A stretch of 64,000 nucleotides of DNA from CAWDBV01 sp963800705 (GCA_963800705.1 CAWDBV010000001.1:62001-126000); one strand, 5' to 3'; numbered from the stretch's first letter, positions 1 to 9,048 are shown. Notes: a model not told the origin generated them from the sequence alone. Made by a program: numbers and translations.

Positions 1-22
1 TGCTCGGCAAGCTCGCCGACTG

Positions 23-568
23 ATGCTCTACTGCGACCTGCTCCGGATCACCGTTCTGCTCGCCGCCGGCGCGGCGACGCTGCTGGGCGCGATCACGATC
101 GTCTCCGCGCAGCCGGCCGATGACAACACGACCCTGATCGTCGCCGCGGTCTGGTGGTCGCTGGCGGCCTTGCTCGGGCTCTATTTCGGGCGCGGCGACC
201 GCGCCGCCGCGGCGGTCAGCGCGGTGCTCGCGGGCGCGCGCACCACGCCGACCCTGCCGACCGACAATCCCGGCCGCGTCGCGATCGGCCGCCTCTGGCC
301 GATCGGCGCTTTCGCGGTGGTCGCCGGCGGGCTCGGCTTCGTCTTTCCCGGGGTGGCCGCGATCGGTACCGGCTACGCGCTCTTCGTCGCCCTCGCCTGG
401 CGCCGCCGCGAGGGCGCCGTCGCCGCGGTCGAGGAGCGCGACGGCGTCCGCTTCTACGTCGAGCCCGGCTCGGCGCTTTCGCCGCTCACCCTGGTCCGCA
501 CCCCCGGCCTGCGCCGCGACCGCGCCCCGGCAGGCCACCCGCCGCCGCCTCCCGGGGCCGCGGCGTAG
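23..568 (+). CDS. conserved actinobacterial-type membrane protein, unknown function
   Basis: Predicted 181-residue protein with hydrophobic stretches at about residues 8-30, 38-55 and 93-125, followed by a short polar tail ending in a Pro-rich segment. These look like three or four membrane helices. I recognise no catalytic motif and cannot assign a function. The ATG overlaps the stop of a gene lying mostly left of the window (frame ending LGKLAD, stop at 21-23), so it is probably the last cistron of an operon translated by coupling. It converges with the polX gene, leaving only 5 bp between the stop codons. Codon use is typical of the window. Confidence 0.7.
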   Translation: MLYCDLLRITVLLAAGAATLLGAITIVSAQPADDNTTLIVAAVWWSLAALLGLYFGRGDRAAAAVSAVLAGARTTPTLPTDNPGRVAIGRLWPIGAFAVVAGGLGFVFPGVAAIGTGYALFVALAWRRREGAVAAVEERDGVRFYVEPGSALSPLTLVRTPGLRRDRAPAGHPPPPPGAAA

Positions 569-573
569 GTCAG

Positions 574-2304
574 CTACTTCGCCCGCTTCCTCAACCTCGA
601 AAACTCCCGCCAGGCGCGAGTGTTCGCGATCTGATCGGCGCTCAGCCAGGCCCGGCGCGCGGTCGCGATTCCGTACTGGATGTTGTCGAGCGTGTCGGTG
701 CCGTGCGCATCGGTGTTGACGCAGATCATCACCCCGGCGTCGGCGGCGAGCCGCGCGTGGTGCTCCGATAGGTCGCGCCTCCGGGGGTTGCCGTTGATCT
801 CCATCATCGTCCCGGTCCGCGCCGCGGCCTCTGCGACCTTCTCGACGTCGATCGCGTAGGGCTCGCGGGCGAGGATCTGGCGCCCGGTCAAGTGCCCGAT
901 GCAGTCGACCTGCGGGTTCTCGATCGCCGCGACCACTCGCTCGGTCATCGCCTTCTCGGAGATCTGGAACGAGGTGTGGACGCTCGCCATCACCCAGTCG
1001 AGCTCGGCGAGCAACTCCTCGGGATAGTCGAGCGATCCGTCGGTGCCGATGTTGACCTCTGATCCGGCGAGCACGCGAAAGCCGCGCTTCCCTTTGTTGA
1101 ACGCGCGCACCTCCTCGATCCGCTTCTCGAGCATCTCGTCGGTGACGTGGTCGCCGAACCCGTGACTCGCGGAGTGGTCGGTGATCGCCAGGTAGGCGTA
1201 GCCGCGCTTCTTGGCCGCCGCCGCCATCTCCTCGAGCGAGTTGCGCCCGTCCGACAGCGTCGTGTGCGAGTGGAGGTCGCCGCGGATGTCCTCGACCGTG
1301 ACCAGCTCCGGCAGCTCGCCGGTGTCGGCGGCCTCGATCTCGCCCCGCCCCTCGCGCAGCTCGGGCTCGATGAACGGGAGGCCGAGCAGCTTGTAGACGC
1401 CCTGCTCGTCGGCGAACTTGTGCACCTTCTTCTTGCCCTCGGTCTCGGCGACGCCGTGCTCGGAGACCGAGAAGCCGCGCGCCAGCGCCCGCTCGCGGAG
1501 CTGGACGTTGTGCTCGGCCGAGCCGGTGAAGTGCTGGAGCAGGTTGCCGAAGTTCTCCTCGGGGACGATTCGCAGGTCGACCTTGAGCCCGGTGTGAGTC
1601 AGGCCCTGGGCGCCGGCATCACCGCCGCGGCCGTCCTCGGCGATCAGGGCGTGCTTTGAGAACTCCTCGATCAGCGCCTTGGGGTCGGGAGCCGAGGCGA
1701 CCAGGTCCACGTCCTTGCAGGTCTCGGTCCAGCGCCGCGCCGAGCCCGCGATCTCGATCCGCCAGCTCTTGTCGACCGCGGTCAGATCGTCGACGAGCTC
1801 CTGCGCGACCGGGAGCACGTCGGAGAGCCGGCGACGCTCCTCGTCGCCTCCCTCCGGCATCCCCTCGAGCGAGGCGAGCACGGTCTCCTCGACCTTCGGC
1901 CCGAAACCCTTCAGCTCCTGGATCCGCCCCTGCTCGGCGGCGGTCTTGAGTTGCTCGAGGTCCTCGATCCCGAGCTCGTCGAAGAAGCGCCGCGCGGTCT
2001 TCGGCCCGACCCCGGGCACCCGCGTCACCTGGACGAGCGAGACCGGGAACTTCTTCTTCAGCTTCACCGCCGACGGGATCTCGCCGGTGTCGATCAGCGT
2101 GCGGATCTTCTCCTCCATCGTCTTGCCGATCCCCTGCAGCTCGGTGAGGGTCCCGTCCTCGGCCATCTGCTCGATCGAGATCGGGCAGTCGCGAACCGTC
2201 CGCGACGCCTCGCGGTAGGCGAGCGTCCTGAACCGGTCGGCGCCGTCGAGCTCGTAGAGGATGCCGAGCTCGCGCAGCGCGTTGGCTATCTCGGAGTTGC
2301 GCAC
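574..2304 (-). CDS. polX: DNA polymerase/3'-5' exonuclease PolX
   Basis: A 576-residue family X polymerase with a C-terminal PHP phosphoesterase domain, expected in base-excision and gap repair. Order seen: an 8-kDa-like helix-hairpin-helix region (about 1-70), two further HhH motifs (GVGPKT near 98 and GFGPKV near 133), the nucleotidyltransferase core with GSAR at 187-190 and DVD with Asp198 and Asp200, the third carboxylate Asp243 in VDLRIVP, and FTGS at 259. The PHP domain begins with HSHTTLSDG at 345 and has ITDHS further on. All three polymerase aspartates are present, so both activities are plausible. The start is a GTG inside a perfect 13-bp inverted repeat (2299-2328), which could affect initiation. 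The length is normal for bacterial PolX. Confidence 0.93.
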   Translation of the reverse strand: MRNSEIANALRELGILYELDGADRFRTLAYREASRTVRDCPISIEQMAEDGTLTELQGIGKTMEEKIRTLIDTGEIPSAVKLKKKFPVSLVQVTRVPGVGPKTARRFFDELGIEDLEQLKTAAEQGRIQELKGFGPKVEETVLASLEGMPEGGDEERRRLSDVLPVAQELVDDLTAVDKSWRIEIAGSARRWTETCKDVDLVASAPDPKALIEEFSKHALIAEDGRGGDAGAQGLTHTGLKVDLRIVPEENFGNLLQHFTGSAEHNVQLRERALARGFSVSEHGVAETEGKKKVHKFADEQGVYKLLGLPFIEPELREGRGEIEAADTGELPELVTVEDIRGDLHSHTTLSDGRNSLEEMAAAAKKRGYAYLAITDHSASHGFGDHVTDEMLEKRIEEVRAFNKGKRGFRVLAGSEVNIGTDGSLDYPEELLAELDWVMASVHTSFQISEKAMTERVVAAIENPQVDCIGHLTGRQILAREPYAIDVEKVAEAAARTGTMMEINGNPRRRDLSEHHARLAADAGVMICVNTDAHGTDTLDNIQYGIATARRAWLSADQIANTRAWREFSRLRKRAK

Positions 2305-2328
2305 GCCGGGAAGTATCCCGGCGTGCGC
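2299..2328 (-). promoter_or_regulatory. perfect 13-bp inverted repeat over the polX start codon
   Basis: Arms GCGCACGCCGGGA and TCCCGGCGTGCGC are exact complements around a 4-nt loop. The hairpin begins 17 bp after the stop of the collagen-like gene on the same strand, so it could be its terminator, although no T-run follows. The GTG start of polX lies inside one arm, so in a read-through transcript it would be sequestered. Seen: the repeat and its position. Inferred: termination or translational control. Confidence 0.6.
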
Positions 2329-2345
2329 TCATCCGATCTTCTTCG

Positions 2346-2951
2346 TTAGTTGGTTACCGTCGCGGTGCCGGTGAACACGCAGGCGGCGCCGGTCTCCTCC
2401 AGGTGGAACGTGATCGAGATCGGCTTCCCGCCGGGCACTCCGCGCCCGTTTGTGTCGTAGATCATCTGCCCATCGGCGACCAGGTCATCGCTCAAGAAGA
2501 TGTCGGCGATGTTGGCGTTGGTTTGCTTCGTGAAGCTGGACGACTCTCCTCCGCTCGTGTTGACGTCGTCCATCGCGGTCAAGAACGTCTCCCACTTGAC
2601 GTAGAGCGGGCCCGAGCCGGTGCTCGAGTAGACCCCGTCGACCACGCCCGAGCACAATCCGGTCAGCGTGAAGCCGTTCGCGCTGAAGACCGTCTGCGGG
2701 GTGGCGGAGCCACCGACCTGGACGTAGTCGATCGGAACGACGCTCGTCGTGTTTTGGCCCGCCGCGCCAGCCGGGCCCTGTGCACCCTGAGGGCCGGCTG
2801 GACCGGCCGGGCCCTGCGGTCCTTTCTTGACCTTCTTCTTCTTCTTTGCCGACTGCGCGCCGTCACCGGCGACCGCGATTGCGACGACCGAGCCGGCGAA
2901 GAACGCCGCCGCGATCGCTACGGCAAGGATGCCCGTGCGATTGCTCTTCAT
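2346..2951 (-). CDS. exported collagen-like repeat protein
   Basis: A 201-residue protein with an N-terminal membrane/signal segment (about 8-29), a lysine cluster (AKKKKKVKK), about ten Gly-X-Y triplets (GPQGPAGPAG type, about 44-66), and a globular C-terminal domain of about 130 residues with two Cys. Collagen-like triplets after a signal segment imply a trimeric surface stalk. The C-terminal domain is not one I recognise. The start is fixed by a strong Shine-Dalgarno (GAGGAGGA) just upstream of the ATG. It is followed on the same strand by polX. A second collagen-like protein lies at 21309-21944 with a different C-terminal domain. Confidence 0.75.
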   Translation of the reverse strand: MKSNRTGILAVAIAAAFFAGSVVAIAVAGDGAQSAKKKKKVKKGPQGPAGPAGPQGAQGPAGAAGQNTTSVVPIDYVQVGGSATPQTVFSANGFTLTGLCSGVVDGVYSSTGSGPLYVKWETFLTAMDDVNTSGGESSSFTKQTNANIADIFLSDDLVADGQMIYDTNGRGVPGGKPISITFHLEETGAACVFTGTATVTN

Positions 2952-3013
2952 GTCTCCTCCTCTGGTTGGGTGGGAGACGCGACTCTATCCTCCGGACCAA
3001 GGTCCGCGCGGAC

Positions 3014-3678
3014 TCAGGCCGGGAGCTTCAGCGCGCGCTTCTTGCACTTCTTGCGCGCCTTGCCCTTTTTCTTCTTGCACTTGGCGAGGGCCGCGGCGCG
3101 GAGGCCGGTTGCGGCCGCAGTGGTCGCGGCCGGAGTGGTCGCGGCCGGAGTCGTGGGGGTGGGGGCGGGCTGCGTCGGCGGTACCGGCGCCGTCACGGTA
3201 ATCGTGATCGGGCTGGCGGCGGTGCTGAAGACTTGGTCGTAGACCTCGAACTGAATGCCCGGATAGCTCCCGATCTGGGAGACCGTCGGGGTCCAGGAGA
3301 AGACTCCCGTCGTCGGATTGAGCGTAGCCCCGGTCGGCAGCGGAGCGCTGCTGTAGATGAGCGTGTCGAGCAGGTCGGGGTCGCTTCCGACGAGGTTGAA
3401 GCTGAGCGTTTGTCAGCGCCGCCACGGTCTTGTCGCCGACCGGGTCGAGGTCCGGTTCCTGCGCTTCGTAGGCGCCCATGTCGCAGAAGTTCATCCCGGG
3501 CGGCCGCGGCTGCCCGCGCTGGTCGGTGGTCTCGCAGTTCGGAGGGATGCCGTCGGGCGTCGCCGGGTTGCCGGCCTGCAGCGCCGGGCTGCCCGGGCAG
3601 CAGCCGGCAGGGTGCGGGTCGGCCCTCCGTTGGCGGCGAGCGGGCCAAGAAGCGGATCCGCGCCGTCTATCATGCCCA
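3014..3678 (-). pseudogene. C-terminal remainder of the beta-helix protein, broken by frameshifts
   Basis: This stretch continues the protein that starts at 4812 but needs at least three frame changes. Pieces that join logically are: a frame giving GVLMGMIDGADPLLGPLAANGGPTRT; then one giving SPALQAGNPATPDG through DMGAYEAQEPDLDP; then one giving LSFNLVGSDPDLLDTL, an Ig-like/cadherin-like domain; and a tail AKCKKKKGKARKKC typical of exported proteins in this window. Apparent shifts lie near 3408, 3600, 3720 and 3755-3775. Whether this is a real pseudogene or sequence error cannot be told here. The preserved protein sense in every segment argues for recent damage or read errors. Confidence 0.6.
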
Positions 3679-4812
3679 TCAGGACGCCGGCGACCCGGCA
3701 GCCTGGTCCGTTGCGTGTGGTCCTCGACAAGGTTGTAGCCCTGCGAGGTGATCGAGTGCCGGAGCAGTCGGGGTGCACATTGGGGACGGCGAGGCGTCGA
3801 TGTTGTCGGCGATGATCGAGTTGCGGGCGTTGACCGTCCCGAGGTTGTAGACGCCGCCTCCGTCGCCCGGGGGGTTGTTTGCATCGGAGTCGGCGGTGTT
3901 GCCGGCCACGGTGGCGTTGATCAGGTTCAGGGTGCCTGACACGAAAGCGCCGCCGCCGTACCCGGTCGCCTCGTTGCCGCTCACCGTGCTGTTGAACAGC
4001 GACGCCGATTCCCCGAGGTCCACCGCGAGGCCACCGCCTTCGCCGCTGCCGGCCGTGGCCCGGTTTCCCTCGATCGTGGTCGCGACGATCCCGGGGGCGC
4101 CGTCATCGACATTTATCCCTCCGATCAGACCGGCGGTGTTGTCGGATATCTCGCTGTTGCTGACCAGGGGAAATCCGTTGCCTGTGACAGTGAACCCGCC
4201 CCCGAGTCCTCCCGTCGCCTTGTTCTCGCGGATGGTCGAGTTGGTGATGAAGAGGTTGATTCCGGACTGCTGCCGGATCCCGCCGCCGCCCAGCACGCCC
4301 GCTTCGCCATCGGTGATGTCGAGGTTGAGCAGGGCTGGCGTCGTCAGCGAGTTGCCGCCGGGACCGACGTGAAACACCCGGTCGTCGGTCGCCGCGACTG
4401 GGTCCCCGACCCCGTCGCCGTTCGCGTCGATGGTCGCGCGCCCGGGGCCCGTCGTTGTGATCGTCAAGTCCTGGTCTCCCACTGCTCCGACGAGGTCGAG
4501 GTCCCCGCTCGCGTTGGCGTCCTCGTCGCCGGGCAGGGAGAGGTGGTAGGTGACCGCGGGGTTGAGCTGGATCGTGTCGGCGTTCACGTCGACCACCGCC
4601 GGGCCGACGAGCGTCGCGCAGCCGTTGAAGGTCCCGGTGGTCTGCGCCGCCGTGATCGCCTCGCGCAGCGAGCAGTGTCCGCTATCGGTGTTGTACTCGT
4701 CGACTCCGTCGGTTGGCGTGACGGTGCCGGCGCCGGCGGCCGCGGGCATCAGCCCACCGGCGATCAAGGCCACGCCCAGCGCCATCAAGCCGCGATTAGC
4801 CCTCCCAGTCAC
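3679..4812 (-). CDS. exported right-handed parallel beta-helix protein with CSLREA motif (N-terminal part)
   Basis: Signal peptide (about 1-28, ending AAAGAGT), then the motif HCSLREAITAA near residue 48, the hallmark of CSLREA-domain surface proteins. Many short repeats follow (for example NSTIRENKATGGLGGG and NSEISDNTAG), each giving one coil of a parallel beta-helix. Such proteins act outside the cell as adhesins or carbohydrate-interacting proteins; the ligand is unknown. The frame runs out after NSIIADNIDASPSP, where the family normally continues. The remainder lies in other frames down to 3014. The start is GTG at 4812; an ATG at 4785 is possible. A larger relative lies at 14596-17721. 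Confidence 0.75.
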   Translation of the reverse strand: MTGRANRGLMALGVALIAGGLMPAAAGAGTVTPTDGVDEYNTDSGHCSLREAITAAQTTGTFNGCATLVGPAVVDVNADTIQLNPAVTYHLSLPGDEDANASGDLDLVGAVGDQDLTITTTGPGRATIDANGDGVGDPVAATDDRVFHVGPGGNSLTTPALLNLDITDGEAGVLGGGGIRQQSGINLFITNSTIRENKATGGLGGGFTVTGNGFPLVSNSEISDNTAGLIGGINVDDGAPGIVATTIEGNRATAGSGEGGGLAVDLGESASLFNSTVSGNEATGYGGGAFVSGTLNLINATVAGNTADSDANNPPGDGGGVYNLGTVNARNSIIADNIDASPSPMCTPTAPALDHLAGLQPCRGPHATDQAAGSPAS

Positions 4813-4857
4813 AGTTCCAGCGTACGCCCTATGCAGTGGGACCGCAACCGGTAGCGC

Positions 4858-5916
4858 TCACCGCGAGCGCCGCTTCGCCCGCTTGATGCAGCGCTTCCGC
4901 TTCCCCGCCGTGCGGACCTTGCCGCACTTGCGGAGCGCTTTGCGGAGCTTCTTGTTGGTTGCCCGGCCGGGGCGGGAAGGGAACCCGGAAAGCACCGTCG
5001 TGTTGCCGCCGCCCTGCGCCTGCTCGCCGATCACGTTCGTGTGCGGAAGCCCGTGCGCGCTCTCGAGCTCGAAGACCTTGGCGGCGATCGCATTGCGGAG
5101 CTGGTCGCCGGCCACCCGCGCATAGACGCCGGGCTTGTTCGGCCGCGCGCACCCGTCGCCCCAGCTCGTCAGCCCGACGAGGCGGTACCCGTCGCCCGCC
5201 GGCGCCTGCAGCGGCCCGCCGCTGTCGCCGTTGCAGCTGTCGACGCCGCCGGCGAGGTACCCCGCGCAGACCATGACCGCGGGATAGAAGCGCGAGCCGT
5301 AGACGCCGGAGCCGGCGCAGCTCGAGTCGGAGATGATCGGCACCGTGGCGGCGCGCAGCGTGTTGCTCGGGCCCGCTGCCTCGCTCGTCCCGCCCCAGCC
5401 CGTCACCTGGGTCGCGGCGCCCGGCGCCCAGATGCCGGCCTCGCCTGACCCCGCGATCTTGATCGGCGCCTGGCCCGAGGGGGCCTGGAGGACGATGTAG
5501 CCGACGTCGTTCTCGGTGCTGGCCGGGTTGTAGTTGCTCGCGAAGGCGACGGCGCGAACGTCGTGCTCGGCCCCGTCCGAGCCCGAAAGCGTCGTCCGCC
5601 CGAGCACGACGTTGATGTCGTTGGCCTCCAAAGGCGGGTGGAGGATCGCCTCGAGCAAATCGGGGTCGCCCTCGGCGAGACAGTGCGCGGCCGTGAGCAC
5701 GATGTAGGGCGTCACCAGCGCGCCGCCGCAGCGCTGCCGCTGGAGCGCGTTGCCGCCCGCCTTCGCCGGGTCGAGGACCATCGCGGCCATCCAGGGGTAC
5801 TGCGAGGTGCTGGTCGGGGAACCGCCGACGATGCGCCCGGACGCGGCCGCTGTTCCGCTCCCGCAGAGCAGGATCGCGAGGCATGCGACGACCAACTTGA
5901 TGAGGCGCCCTGGCAT
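4858..5916 (-). CDS. secreted trypsin-like serine protease (S1 family)
   Basis: A 352-residue protein with a signal peptide (MPGRLIKLVVACLAILLCGS), the mature N-terminus RIVGG, catalytic His in TAAHC, Asp in the DVGYI segment, and Ser in CNGDSGGP. Cys pairs typical of chymotrypsin-fold enzymes are present. A C-terminal extension of about 60 residues ends in a very basic Cys-containing tail (RKCGKVRTAGKRKRC). The S1 fold predicts extracellular endopeptidase activity, probably trypsin-like; activation by cleavage before IVGG is expected. I chose the internal ATG at 5916 because it opens directly into the signal peptide; the frame is open 42 bp further upstream. It is divergent from the sigma factor gene. 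Confidence 0.9.
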   Translation of the reverse strand: MPGRLIKLVVACLAILLCGSGTAAASGRIVGGSPTSTSQYPWMAAMVLDPAKAGGNALQRQRCGGALVTPYIVLTAAHCLAEGDPDLLEAILHPPLEANDINVVLGRTTLSGSDGAEHDVRAVAFASNYNPASTENDVGYIVLQAPSGQAPIKIAGSGEAGIWAPGAATQVTGWGGTSEAAGPSNTLRAATVPIISDSSCAGSGVYGSRFYPAVMVCAGYLAGGVDSCNGDSGGPLQAPAGDGYRLVGLTSWGDGCARPNKPGVYARVAGDQLRNAIAAKVFELESAHGLPHTNVIGEQAQGGGNTTVLSGFPSRPGRATNKKLRKALRKCGKVRTAGKRKRCIKRAKRRSR

Positions 5917-5990
5917 CGGGGCGAGTGTAGCCCGTCGAGCGGGCGCGATTCGAGCCAAATTGCGGACCCGTTTTCCGCATTTTCCGAGCC

Positions 5991-7364
5991 TTGGTGACGC
6001 ACCCGGGGCATCGAGGTGGGAGGCTCGCTACTCAATTTGATGTGACCCGGTTGATCCGTCATGCAAGGGGTGAGGAATCCGTAGGTGATGCGGATGGGGC
6101 TCCTGCGGCAACGACAGCCTCCGGAAACGGGAAGTCAGCGGCTGAGCTGCGACGCGATGCGGCACTGGCTCTGATTGGCCGCCACGACAAGACGATCCGC
6201 CGAACTGCGCGCAGGTTCTCGATCTGCGCGGAGGACGCGGAGGACGCTTACCAGCGCGCGATCGAGATCTTGCTTCGAAAGGCGCCCGTCCTCGAGCCCA
6301 GCCGCCTGCTTCGCTGGATGCATACCGTCACCCGGCACGAGGCGTTTGCGGTGCGTCGTCAGCGCGTTCGTTCGTCGGGGACCGCGGTAGTTGAGAACGA
6401 GGACGGCGAGGAGCTCGATGCGCTGGATCTGATCGCCTCGGAGCGACCGGAACCAGCCGAGATGGGCGAGCGCAGCGAGAAGCTCGCTCGAAGCCGCGAA
6501 GCGCTGCGGCTGCTGAAGCCGAACGAAGTGCGGGCGCTGACCTTGAAGGCGGAAGGCTTCTCATACGCCGAGATCTCCGAGGTGACCGGCTGGACGAGAA
6601 CCAAGATCAACAGGCTGATGGTCGAGGGTCGCAGCCGTTTCCTGGGCTTCTTCTCGGACATCGAGGAGGGCCGGCGGTGCGACGAGCTCTCGGCGACTTT
6701 GTCCAAGGTCGCCGACGGCGAGGAGCCGAATGCTCCGGCGCTACGCGAGCACCTCCGGCAGTGCGCTCATTGCCGCGCCAAGCTGAAGGCCTATCGCGGC
6801 GTCCCGCAGCGCGTTCTCGAGCTCGCCCCGGTCGGAATGCTCGCCGGGCCGACTTTCCGGGATCGGGTCGGGGACCAATTGATCGCCGGCGTCGATCGCG
6901 CCCGCGAGCTGGCAATGGGACTCGTTCACCGCGGCGGCGCTGTAGACGCGACCCAGGCGGTCGCAGCCGGCGGCGGACCGCGCGGATCGGGGCTGGCGAT
7001 CCTTGGAATCGTGTGTGGTCTCGGCGCCGCTGGTGGCGGTACCTATTGCGCGGTCCAAGGCGTTTCGCCGACGGATGTCGTTCCGGGCCTGGCAGCGCCT
7101 TCGGAGCCGGCCCAGCCGGTGGCGCCCCAGCCCACACCCGCCGCTCCAACAGCTGAGGAGCTCAAGGCTGCGGAGCAAGCTGCGAGCGAAGAGGCTGCCC
7201 AGCCGCAGACCCCGGCCCAGCAGGCGACCCGCGAATTCGGCATCGGCTCGGGACAGCCGCAGAGCGCTTCAGGCACGACCGAGTTCGGCGCCCCCGCGGG
7301 TGGCGGCTCTGGCGGGGGTGGCGGTGGATCGGGCTCAGGCGGCGGATTTGGATTCGAGAAATGA
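5991..7364 (+). CDS. ECF-type sigma factor fused to a zinc-binding anti-sigma motif and a membrane segment
   Basis: A 457-residue protein. Residues about 55-120 look like sigma region 2 (RRTARRFSICAEDAEDAYQ), and 165-215 like sigma-70 region 4, with a helix-turn-helix around YAEISEVTGWTRTKINRL. Then comes Cys230, His254-x3-Cys258-x2-Cys261, the order of a ZAS/zf-HC2 zinc-binding anti-sigma motif. After it there is a hydrophobic span (about 328-350) and an Ala/Pro/Gln/Gly-rich tail. A sigma factor carrying its own anti-sigma element and membrane anchor suggests intramolecular, membrane-tethered control. The start is uncertain: TTG 5991, GTG 5994 or GTG 6042. The exported protein 38 bp downstream may be co-transcribed or a target. 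Confidence 0.82.
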   Translation: MVTHPGHRGGRLATQFDVTRLIRHARGEESVGDADGAPAATTASGNGKSAAELRRDAALALIGRHDKTIRRTARRFSICAEDAEDAYQRAIEILLRKAPVLEPSRLLRWMHTVTRHEAFAVRRQRVRSSGTAVVENEDGEELDALDLIASERPEPAEMGERSEKLARSREALRLLKPNEVRALTLKAEGFSYAEISEVTGWTRTKINRLMVEGRSRFLGFFSDIEEGRRCDELSATLSKVADGEEPNAPALREHLRQCAHCRAKLKAYRGVPQRVLELAPVGMLAGPTFRDRVGDQLIAGVDRARELAMGLVHRGGAVDATQAVAAGGGPRGSGLAILGIVCGLGAAGGGTYCAVQGVSPTDVVPGLAAPSEPAQPVAPQPTPAAPTAEELKAAEQAASEEAAQPQTPAQQATREFGIGSGQPQSASGTTEFGAPAGGGSGGGGGGSGSGGGFGFEK

Positions 7365-7401
7365 ACTCACGGCAACCGCTGACATCAGGAGGTGCAAGAA
7401 A

Positions 7402-9021
7402 ATGATCGCGACCGGTACCGACGCGCAGAGCAATCGAAAGCCACTGGCGTGGCGGGTCGGTGCGATCGCGATCGGGTTCGCCGCCTTTGCACTGTGGGCG
7501 TCGGCGCCGGCGAACGCGGGCACCTACCTGGCCGCGCAGTGCGACACCCGCTACCAGTCGGACACGCCCGAGGTGGCGTTCACCCAGACCGGCGGCTTCT
7601 TCACCGACTCTTCGACCTGCACCAATACGGGGAACCCGGGATCGGCCGGGTTGCAGCTGATCACCCCGGACTCCGGTCACTTCGTCCCTGGGTACTCGCA
7701 GTTTCTGTTCAGCGCGCCGAGCGGGCTCGTGTTCTCGGGGGTGGATCTGTCGTACGTGCTCGAGACTGCGCATAGTTTCGTTTCGGAGTTGCACATCGGC
7801 GGGCCCGGGTTCAGCGACTACTGGTCACCGCTTGGAATCGGCACGCACTACGTCCCGAACGGCGTCTGGCAGCACCTGGCCTCCGCGGGGACAGAGCTCA
7901 GCTACGTGCTCCTGCAGCTGCGCTGCCCCTGGCATTGCACGAACTTCCCCGAGCCGACCCACCAGATCCGCGCTGCTTTCAAGGCACTGGACTTCACCGT
8001 CAACGATCGCAACCAGCCGACGCTGTCTGTCGGCGGCGAGATCCTCTCGGGTGGCGTTCGCCGCGGCATCGAGGAGCTGACCGCCGCCGCGAGCGATGCG
8101 GGCGGCGGCGTACACCGGATCACGGCGACCGTCAACGGCACCGCGCTGCCGCAGAAGGTGAGCGCCTGCCAGCTGAACGCCGGGGCGGCGATGCGGTTCA
8201 GGCCTTGTCCCCCGACGAGTTCCGCGTCGTACACGCTGAACACCGAGGAGGGGCCCTGGCGCGATGGCGTCAACGAGGTCTCGGTCTGCAGCTTCGACTA
8301 CGCGCGCTCGGGACCGAACGCGACCTGCGAGACCCGTCAGGTCGAGGTCGACAACAGCTGTCCGAAGTCCGACGGGGCCGCGCCTGCGAGCGCGCTCGGT
8401 GCGGGGCTGCAGGACAAGGCCGGCGCGCTGCAGACGGCGACCGGTGCGAAGTCGACCGAGGGCATCCCGCTGAAGGGCAACGCGATCAGCTCGAGCGGGG
8501 CGCCGGTGAGCGGCGCGACCGTTTGCTTGTTCGAGAAGATCGACGCACCCGAGGAGGCCCGCCAGCTCGTCCAGCAGGCAAAGACGCGAAGCGACGGCGG
8601 CTTCTCAGTCATCGTGCCGCCGGGGGCCTCGCGGATCTTCGACGTCGTCTACCGCTACAACAGCCGCACGATCGAGAAGCAGCTCTACCTTGACTCCGAG
8701 GCGGTGCCGACGCTAGAGCTCGCAAAGAAGAAGCTCAAGAACGGCAGGACGATGAAATTCGGCGGCACGATCCCGGCGGCGCGCGCCGCCGACCGCCAGG
8801 TGACCGTTCAGGCGAAGATCGGGAAGACGACCTGGCGGACGTTCAAGCAGCTCAAGACCGACAAGGACGGTCGCTTCTCGGGCGTCTACCGCTTCAAGCG
8901 CTCGACGCTGCCGAGGGCCAAGTACACCTTCCGGGCGCTGGTCAAAAAGCAGCAGGGCTATCCCTACAGCCCGGGGATCTCGAACACGGCGAAGCTGATC
9001 GTGTTCGGGAAGCGCAAGTAA
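7402..9021 (+). CDS. large exported protein with C-terminal carboxypeptidase-regulatory-like/Ig-like region, unknown function
   Basis: A 539-residue exported protein with a long N-region and hydrophobic core (about 18-38, ending SAPANA). The first 350 residues, with several Cys, resemble no family I can name. Residues about 360-540 contain GNAISSSGAPVSGATVCLF, typical of the carboxypeptidase regulatory-like (Ig-fold) domain, and a second beta domain (VTVQAKIGKTTWRTFKQL...GRFSGVYRF). The start is set by AGGAGGT at 7387-7393, 8 nt from the ATG. It follows the sigma/anti-sigma fusion gene by 37 bp, so both probably form one transcription unit. An inverted repeat follows at 9049-9077. Confidence 0.75.
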   Translation: MIATGTDAQSNRKPLAWRVGAIAIGFAAFALWASAPANAGTYLAAQCDTRYQSDTPEVAFTQTGGFFTDSSTCTNTGNPGSAGLQLITPDSGHFVPGYSQFLFSAPSGLVFSGVDLSYVLETAHSFVSELHIGGPGFSDYWSPLGIGTHYVPNGVWQHLASAGTELSYVLLQLRCPWHCTNFPEPTHQIRAAFKALDFTVNDRNQPTLSVGGEILSGGVRRGIEELTAAASDAGGGVHRITATVNGTALPQKVSACQLNAGAAMRFRPCPPTSSASYTLNTEEGPWRDGVNEVSVCSFDYARSGPNATCETRQVEVDNSCPKSDGAAPASALGAGLQDKAGALQTATGAKSTEGIPLKGNAISSSGAPVSGATVCLFEKIDAPEEARQLVQQAKTRSDGGFSVIVPPGASRIFDVVYRYNSRTIEKQLYLDSEAVPTLELAKKKLKNGRTMKFGGTIPAARAADRQVTVQAKIGKTTWRTFKQLKTDKDGRFSGVYRFKRSTLPRAKYTFRALVKKQQGYPYSPGISNTAKLIVFGKRK

Positions 9022-9048
9022 CGCGCCGCTAGGACCAATCCTGAAAGC

